Positions 62,618 to 64,000 of a DNA stretch of 64,000 bases are shown one piece after another. Each line of letters starts with the position of its first letter. Within the stretch, counting starts at the first letter, position 1. The stretch comes from Oenococcus kitaharae DSM 17330. GTDB lineage: Bacteria; Bacillota; Bacilli; Lactobacillales; Lactobacillaceae. The notes beneath the pieces were generated by a model, which was not told where the DNA came from, made no database searches, and worked only from the letters and a program-made list of their open reading frames with translations. The position numbers were made by a program, and so were the translations under genes. The stretch is from contig NZ_CM001398.1 in assembly GCF_000241055.1 (NCBI RefSeq), forward strand, positions 1,289,163 through 1,353,162, in the 5' to 3' direction.

Positions 62618-63134
62618 TTTACATGATTATATTGCGACCACACCGGATTTTCCGAAAAAGGGGATAATGTTTCGCGACATCAATCCACTGATCGGTAACG
62701 GTCCTGCCTATAAGCAAGCAATTGATCAGCTGATTAATTTCGCCAGCCCCTTAAAACCGGATATTATTTCTGGTCCAGAAGCACGAGGATTCGTGATTGG
62801 ATCTCCGATGGCCTACGAGATGGGCATTGGCTTTGTACCGGCTAGAAAATATGGCAAACTGCCGCGCAAAGCAGTTAGTTCCAGTTACGGATTGGAATAT
62901 GGCCACAGCGAGCTGCAGATGCATGTTGACGCAATCAAACCGGGACAGAGAGTTTTCGTTGTCGATGATCTCTTGGCGACTGGTGGTACGATTACAGCTA
63001 CGATTGACCTCATTAGACAATTAGGTGGCATCGTTGTCGGTTGCGGATTCTTTATTGAACTCGAAGATCTGCACGGCCGCGAAAAAATCATGGAAACAGA
63101 AAACATCCCGTTCATCGCTTTATTGGAATATTGA
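62607..63134 (+). CDS. apt: Apt, adenine phosphoribosyltransferase
   Basis: Apt salvages adenine to AMP with PRPP. The 175-residue protein starts MDIDLHDYIATTPDFPKKGIMFRDI and carries the PRPP loop VFVVDDLLATGGTITATIDLI near residue 116. It also has ISGPEARGFVIGSP near residue 54. The start inside recJ at 62607 gives the normal family length; earlier in-frame starts would add unrelated residues. recJ-apt adjacency is common in Firmicutes. A terminator follows directly. Confidence 0.95.
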   Translation: MDIDLHDYIATTPDFPKKGIMFRDINPLIGNGPAYKQAIDQLINFASPLKPDIISGPEARGFVIGSPMAYEMGIGFVPARKYGKLPRKAVSSSYGLEYGHSELQMHVDAIKPGQRVFVVDDLLATGGTITATIDLIRQLGGIVVGCGFFIELEDLHGREKIMETENIPFIALLEY

Positions 63135-63140
63135 TTAATA

Positions 63141-63165
63141 AAACCAGCCATCAGGCTGGTTTTTT
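63141..63165 (+). terminator. Intrinsic terminator after apt
   Basis: AACCAGCC pairs with GGCTGGTT around ATCA, followed by T residues to 63165. It closes the obgE-rnz-recJ-apt unit. Confidence 0.92.
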
Positions 63166-63180
63166 AGTACCCTAGATTAC

Positions 63181-64000
63181 ATGAAGATCATTGAATGCAA
63201 ACTTGCTCATTATGAAGTACCGTTAAAAACCGTTTTCAAAACTGCTCTGCATGCCCAGAACAAAGCTAACGGCTGGATTGTCCGATTAAAATCAGACCAA
63301 AACCACGAGGGTTATGGGGAGGCGATTCCTTCCTTGCGCGTGACAGGTGACAGCGATGCCAGTATTTTTGGTGTCTTAACGCAAGTTATTTTCCCAGCAA
63401 TTGTGCAGCATGATTTTGAAAATATCGGCAAATTTGATGATTTCGTCAGCAAGCTGCTAACAGGCAATACAGCTGCTAAAAACGCAGTTAGTCAGGCGGC
63501 TTTGGACCTGATTATTAAAGACCGGCAGACGAGTTTGCAGCATTTTTTTGGCAGTCCGAAAACGCATATTACAACAGACTACACATTAAGTATTAATGAT
63601 GAAAGCAGCATGGCAGTTCAAGCAGAAAAACTGATCAGGGCGGGTTTTTCGACTTTGAAAATAAAATTGGGCGATAGTCCGATTCAAGAAGAAGTTGCAA
63701 AGCTCCAGCAGCTGGCCAAGGAATTCCCCAAAGTTGTTTTTAGAGTTGATGCCAATCAAGCTTGGAATATCGCTAAATCGCGTCAATTTGATCAATTGGC
63801 TGCTGCGGCTAACTTACCGATTGCTTGTATTGAACAGCCTTTGCCGGTCGGCTATGAAGATGGCTACGCTGATCTAACCAGCAGCAGTCATTTTCCGATT
63901 ATTTTAGATGAGTCGATTCATGATTTTAATGATGCCCGTAAATTACGTCCTGGGATTGATTTCACTGGTTATAACGTTAAATTGGAAAAAACCGCAGGTA
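63181..64000 (+). CDS. Dipeptide epimerase, enolase superfamily (5' part)
   Basis: The gene runs off the window; 273 codons are visible. The protein starts MKIIECKLAHYEVPLKTVFKTALH and shows the enolase-superfamily capping domain, then the barrel. FSTLKIKLGD holds the KxK acid/base pair near residue 160, FRVDANQAWN the first metal Asp, CIEQPLP the Glu, and IILDESIHD the third ligand. This pattern fits L-Ala-D/L-Glu epimerases of peptidoglycan recycling. The substrate of the subgroup is not certain. No ribosome site precedes the ATG. Confidence 0.88.
   Translation, partial: MKIIECKLAHYEVPLKTVFKTALHAQNKANGWIVRLKSDQNHEGYGEAIPSLRVTGDSDASIFGVLTQVIFPAIVQHDFENIGKFDDFVSKLLTGNTAAKNAVSQAALDLIIKDRQTSLQHFFGSPKTHITTDYTLSINDESSMAVQAEKLIRAGFSTLKIKLGDSPIQEEVAKLQQLAKEFPKVVFRVDANQAWNIAKSRQFDQLAAAANLPIACIEQPLPVGYEDGYADLTSSSHFPIILDESIHDFNDARKLRPGIDFTGYNVKLEKTAG

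Noticed and set aside
1-64000. CRISPR array, insertion sequences, tRNA or rRNA genes
   Set aside because: No regular spaced repeats, transposase-like protein, cloverleaf or rRNA segment was recognised. The GGTTCAAACTCC piece at 15790 has no matching acceptor stem.

Overview
The window looks like chromosomal DNA of a low-to-mid GC Firmicute of the order Lactobacillales. The best fit is the Leuconostoc/Oenococcus side of the Lactobacillaceae, but the genus is not proven. The case rests on a Lactobacillus-type purine cluster, an mvaK1-mvaD-mvaK2-fni mevalonate operon, an IMP dehydrogenase without CBS domains, a P-type (Bacillus-like) RNase P RNA, and Bacillus-like gene order around dinG-ypmB-asnS-dnaD / ponA-recU / ypsA-rnpB-ypsC. 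No rRNA, tRNA, CRISPR array, IS element or prophage was seen.

Region 1 (1-15728) is an unbroken purine block on the + strand. purC(partial)-S-Q-L-F-M-N-H-D makes IMP. A guanine-type purine riboswitch with its own promoter and terminator (9588-9750) then precedes guaB-purA-purB-hpt-guaA, which turns IMP into GMP and AMP and salvages hypoxanthine/guanine. A second, possibly conditional, terminator lies between guaB and purA.

Region 2 (15729-23093) is an A/T-richer defence island directly downstream of guaA: a helicase lacking its N-terminal half, a GIY-YIG (T5orf172-type) nuclease, an ApeA-like HEPN protein, and an McrB/McrC type IV restriction pair. All five genes are co-oriented and overlapping or closely spaced. 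No integrase or direct repeat marks the borders.

Region 3 (23073-34772) is housekeeping and accessory: mmcQ-like, a small membrane protein behind a LytTR-like tandem repeat, a RibD/DHFR-like reductase, an anchored matrixin-type protease, fructokinase, a phosphatase, a purine permease, mtnN, recD2, an SGNH esterase and an rRNA methyltransferase.

Region 4 (34778-48661) holds the mevalonate operon on the - strand, divergent from a DinG-like exonuclease with a decayed helicase half, then ypmB-asnS-dnaD, recU-pbp1A, ypsA, a C39-like protein and pepF. Region 5 (48662-64000) holds rnpB, an NDH-2/DoxX fusion, ypsC, an EbsA-like protein, rluD, rqcH, marR, an overlooked 53-residue gene, a DUF1361 protein, uvrC, obgE, rnz-recJ-apt and the start of a dipeptide epimerase.

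The most unusual genome-wide signal is that fifteen transcription-unit heads have a -10-like hexamer ending only 6-7 nt before the start codon and no visible Shine-Dalgarno sequence. rnpB shows the same -10 to RNA-start distance. This predicts frequent leaderless mRNAs.
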